From the NCBI RefSeq assembly GCF_003263515.1, contig NZ_JYDE01000022.1:1-39225 (forward strand): 39,225 bases of DNA, written 5' to 3'. Positions 37,310 through 39,225 of the stretch are shown in pieces (position 1 is the first letter of the stretch; each line of letters starts with the position of its first letter). Under the pieces are notes generated by a model that did not search any database, was not told the origin of the DNA, and saw only the letters and a program-made list of their open reading frames with translations. Made by a program: the position numbers and the translations under genes. Origin of the DNA: Rahnella inusitata. Its GTDB lineage: Bacteria; Pseudomonadota; Gammaproteobacteria; Enterobacterales; Enterobacteriaceae.

Positions 37310-38347
37310 TCAAAGTGCGTCGAAGTTTTTACGCGTTTTTACGTCTTCCATACTTTCGAGAATGCGATGGTAGTTGTCGAAACGCTCTTCGGCGATGTCG
37401 CCACGGTCTACGGCATCACGGATAGCACAACCCGGATCGCTGCCATGTTTGCAGTCGCGGAATTTGCAGTACCCGAGGAAAGGACGGAATTCGACGAAGC
37501 CCTGAGTAATTTGCTCTGGTGCGAGATGCCACAAACCAAATTCGCGGACTCCCGGTGAGTCGATGACGTCGCCGCCGCGCTGGAAGTGGTAAAGACGCGC
37601 TGCCGTGGTGGTGTGCTGGCCCAAACCAGAGTTGTCAGAGACTTCATTGACCACGATCTGTTTTTCTTCCGGCGGCAGCAGGGCATTGAGCAGGCTGGAT
37701 TTGCCCACGCCTGACTGTCCGGCGAAAATACTGATGCGATCCGTCAATGCGGTTTCAAACGCGGGCATGCCTTCGCCGGTCTGGCTGGAGACTTCCAGCA
37801 CGCGATAATTGATGCGGCGGTAAATAGCCATCATACCTTCGACGAATTTGCGGCCATCGTCGTCGAGCAGGTCAATCTTGTTGAGCACAATCAGCGGCTC
37901 AACTTCAACGGTTTCGCAGGCCACCAGATAGCGGTCGATAATGTTCAGCGACAGCTCTGGCAAGATTGCGGAGACAATAACGATCTGGTCAATGTTGGCG
38001 GCGATAGGTTTCACGCCGTCATAGAAATCAGGTCGGGTCAGGACGGAGGTGCGCTCGTGTACCGCTTCAACGATACCTTTTACGCTGGCGTTCTCGCCGG
38101 CGCGCCATACGACGCGGTCGCCGGTGACCAGAGAACGGATGGTACGGCGGATATTGCAACGGTGCTGGCTGCCGTCGGCCGCTTCAACGTCCGCATGCAT
38201 CCCAAAACGGCTGATGACGATGCCGTCCTGCGGTTCGCCATGCAGAGAATCGTCCAGCTCTTTCCGTTTGTCGGTCTGTGTCAGACGACGCTGGTGGTTG
38301 GTCTGAACGCGACGTTGTTGCCCTTTAGACAGTTTTGACTTAGTCAC
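37310..38347 (-). CDS. rsgA: ribosome small-subunit GTPase RsgA
   Basis: A 345-residue circularly permuted GTPase that checks late maturation of the 30S subunit. The order of motifs is permuted: G4 NKID (156-159), G1 GQSGVGKS (210-217), G3 DSPG (263-266). An N-terminal OB-fold domain precedes them and a zinc site (Cys294, Cys299, His301, Cys307) follows. The basic N-terminus [11 protein letters not shown] is typical. The start codon is GTG at 38347 with a close GAGG. It is divergent from orn with 89 bp between and lies upstream of psd on the same strand. Confidence 0.97.
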   Translation of the reverse strand: MTKSKLSKGQQRRVQTNHQRRLTQTDKRKELDDSLHGEPQDGIVISRFGMHADVEAADGSQHRCNIRRTIRSLVTGDRVVWRAGENASVKGIVEAVHERTSVLTRPDFYDGVKPIAANIDQIVIVSAILPELSLNIIDRYLVACETVEVEPLIVLNKIDLLDDDGRKFVEGMMAIYRRINYRVLEVSSQTGEGMPAFETALTDRISIFAGQSGVGKSSLLNALLPPEEKQIVVNEVSDNSGLGQHTTTAARLYHFQRGGDVIDSPGVREFGLWHLAPEQITQGFVEFRPFLGYCKFRDCKHGSDPGCAIRDAVDRGDIAEERFDNYHRILESMEDVKTRKNFDAL

Positions 38348-38436
38348 TGCGCCTCACTTGACTGGCTTTAATCGCTCGGTGCGACCAAAACGTCTATGAT
38401 ACCAGCTATATCTCTTTCTTTGTAATAGGACACATC

Positions 38437-38982
38437 ATGGCTGCAAATGACTCGAATTTAATTTGGATCGACCTGGAAATGACCGGTCTGGATCCTGAAC
38501 GTGACCGCATCATTGAGATCGCCACGCTGGTGACTGACGCGCACCTGAATATTCTGGCCGAAGGCCCGACCATCGCCGTACATCAGTCTGACGCGCAGCT
38601 GGCGCTGATGGATGACTGGAATGTGCGCACCCACACCGGCAGCGGTCTGGTTGAGCGCGTGAAAGCCAGCCCGTTTGACGACAATGCGGCGCAGCAACAA
38701 ACCATCGAGTTCCTGCGCGAGTGGGTGCCTGAAGGTAAATCGCCAATCTGTGGTAACAGCGTCGGGCAGGATCGCCGCTTCCTGTTTAAGTACATGCCGG
38801 AGCTGGAAACCTATTTCCACTATCGCTATCTGGACGTCAGTACGCTGAAAGAGCTGGTACGTCGCTGGAAACCCGAAGTGCTTAGCGGCTTTAAGAAAGA
38901 AAATACCCATAAGGCAATGGACGATATCCGTGAGTCCGTGGCTGAACTGGCCTATTACCGCGAGCATTTCATCCAGTTGTGA
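38437..38982 (+). CDS. orn: oligoribonuclease
   Basis: A 181-residue DEDDh exonuclease, the same length as in E. coli, that degrades 2-5-nt RNAs and pGpG. Asp12 and Glu14 (IDLEMTGLD) form ExoI; the middle Asp lies in GQDRRFLF; ExoIII has [16 protein letters not shown] with the final Asp. AGGA lies nine bases before the ATG (TAGGACACATC). It precedes a tRNA-Gly cluster, as in E. coli. Confidence 0.98.
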   Translation: MAANDSNLIWIDLEMTGLDPERDRIIEIATLVTDAHLNILAEGPTIAVHQSDAQLALMDDWNVRTHTGSGLVERVKASPFDDNAAQQQTIEFLREWVPEGKSPICGNSVGQDRRFLFKYMPELETYFHYRYLDVSTLKELVRRWKPEVLSGFKKENTHKAMDDIRESVAELAYYREHFIQL

Positions 38983-39070
38983 TATCTCTAATCCTGCAAG
39001 CCGGATGATTTTAGGTATTTATTTTAAAAATCCTGATGAAAGCATGCAGGACACAAAATCACCGCGTTTA

Positions 39071-39105
39071 GCCGATTAAATCACCGCCTTGATGGTTTAA
39101 TCGGC
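39071..39105. other. dyad between orn and the tRNA-Gly promoter
   Basis: A perfect 10-bp inverted repeat GCCGATTAAA/TTTAATCGGC with a 15-base loop. There is no T run, so it is not a classical terminator; it may end or protect the orn message, or bind a protein. Confidence 0.5.
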
Positions 39106-39142
39106 ACTTGAACGAAAATATCATTTTTTTGCTTTCAGGGGG

Positions 39143-39170
39143 TTGCGGCTAAAAGGATTTCTCGTATAAT
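39143..39170 (+). promoter_or_regulatory. sigma-70 promoter of the tRNA-Gly operon
   Basis: TTGCGG (39143-39148), a 16-base spacer, then the perfect TATAAT (39165-39170). The following GCGCACCCC is a G+C-rich discriminator typical of stringently controlled stable-RNA promoters. The tRNA begins 42 bp downstream. Confidence 0.85.
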
Positions 39171-39211
39171 GCGCACCCCGTACCGATGAAGAATTTCGTT
39201 GAGTGCGCAGA

Positions 39212-39225
39212 GCGGGAATAGCTCA
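39212..39225 (+). tRNA. glyV: tRNA-Gly, first 14 bases (cut by the window end)
   Basis: GCGGGAATAGCTCA is the 5' end of the enterobacterial GCC-anticodon glycine tRNA, which follows orn in E. coli as glyV-glyX-glyY. The anticodon lies outside the window, so identity rests on the acceptor and D arm and on context. Confidence 0.85.

Overview
The window looks like chromosomal DNA of an enterobacterium (Enterobacterales). From mid-level G+C, gene content and gene order I would place it near Rahnella/Serratia/Yersinia rather than Escherichia, but this is an impression and not a tested assignment. From the tRNA-Phe gene (about 12.8 kb) to the right end, gene order follows the E. coli 94-minute region as I remember it: pheU, yjdC, dsbD, dcuA, aspA, fxsA, groES, groEL, yjeI, epmB, efp, ecnA, ecnB, blc, frdDCBA, epmA, mscM, psd, rsgA, orn, glyV. 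Several E. coli neighbours (cutA, yjeH, yjeJ, sugE, ampC, yjeM/N/O) are absent and one two-gene purine module has been added.

Layout. 1-530: the tail of an rRNA operon (tRNA-Thr, 5S rRNA, stacked terminators). 551-4539 (minus): the acetate operon acs-yjcH-actP. 4540-5227: an A+T-rich regulatory gap. 5228-10525 (plus): a compact chaperone-usher fimbrial operon (major pilin, usher, chaperone, two-domain tip adhesin) ending in a small XRE-type regulator. 10547-11984 (minus, convergent): a membrane-bound winged-helix regulator and a small membrane partner resembling MarT/FidL. 12.0-12.75 kb: non-coding DNA with a duplicated tRNA-Phe 3' end and terminator. 12745-19276: tRNA-Phe, yjdC, dsbD, dcuA and aspA (minus), then fxsA (plus). 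19377-21588: the groES-groEL operon with a clear sigma-32 promoter. 21784-24948: yjeI, epmB, efp, ecnA, ecnB, blc. 25069-28391 (minus): frdABCD, with frdD frameshifted. 28673-32752 (plus): epmA, then an NCS2 purine permease and an 8-oxoguanine-deaminase-like amidohydrolase. 32788-38347 (minus): mscM, psd, rsgA. 38437-end (plus): orn and the first 14 bases of a tRNA-Gly.

How the genes fit together. AspA, DcuA and fumarate reductase form one anaerobic route: aspartate uptake, fumarate formation, fumarate respiration. Efp and two of its modification enzymes, EpmB and EpmA, all lie within about 7.5 kb. The entericidin pair and Blc are small envelope lipoproteins; ecnB and blc carry near-identical sigma-S-like -10 elements. 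The least ordinary region is 4.5-12.8 kb: a minimal fimbrial operon facing a ToxR-like regulator pair, beside a tRNA-Phe locus known in E. coli as an island integration site. No complete mobile element, CRISPR array or prophage gene was seen.
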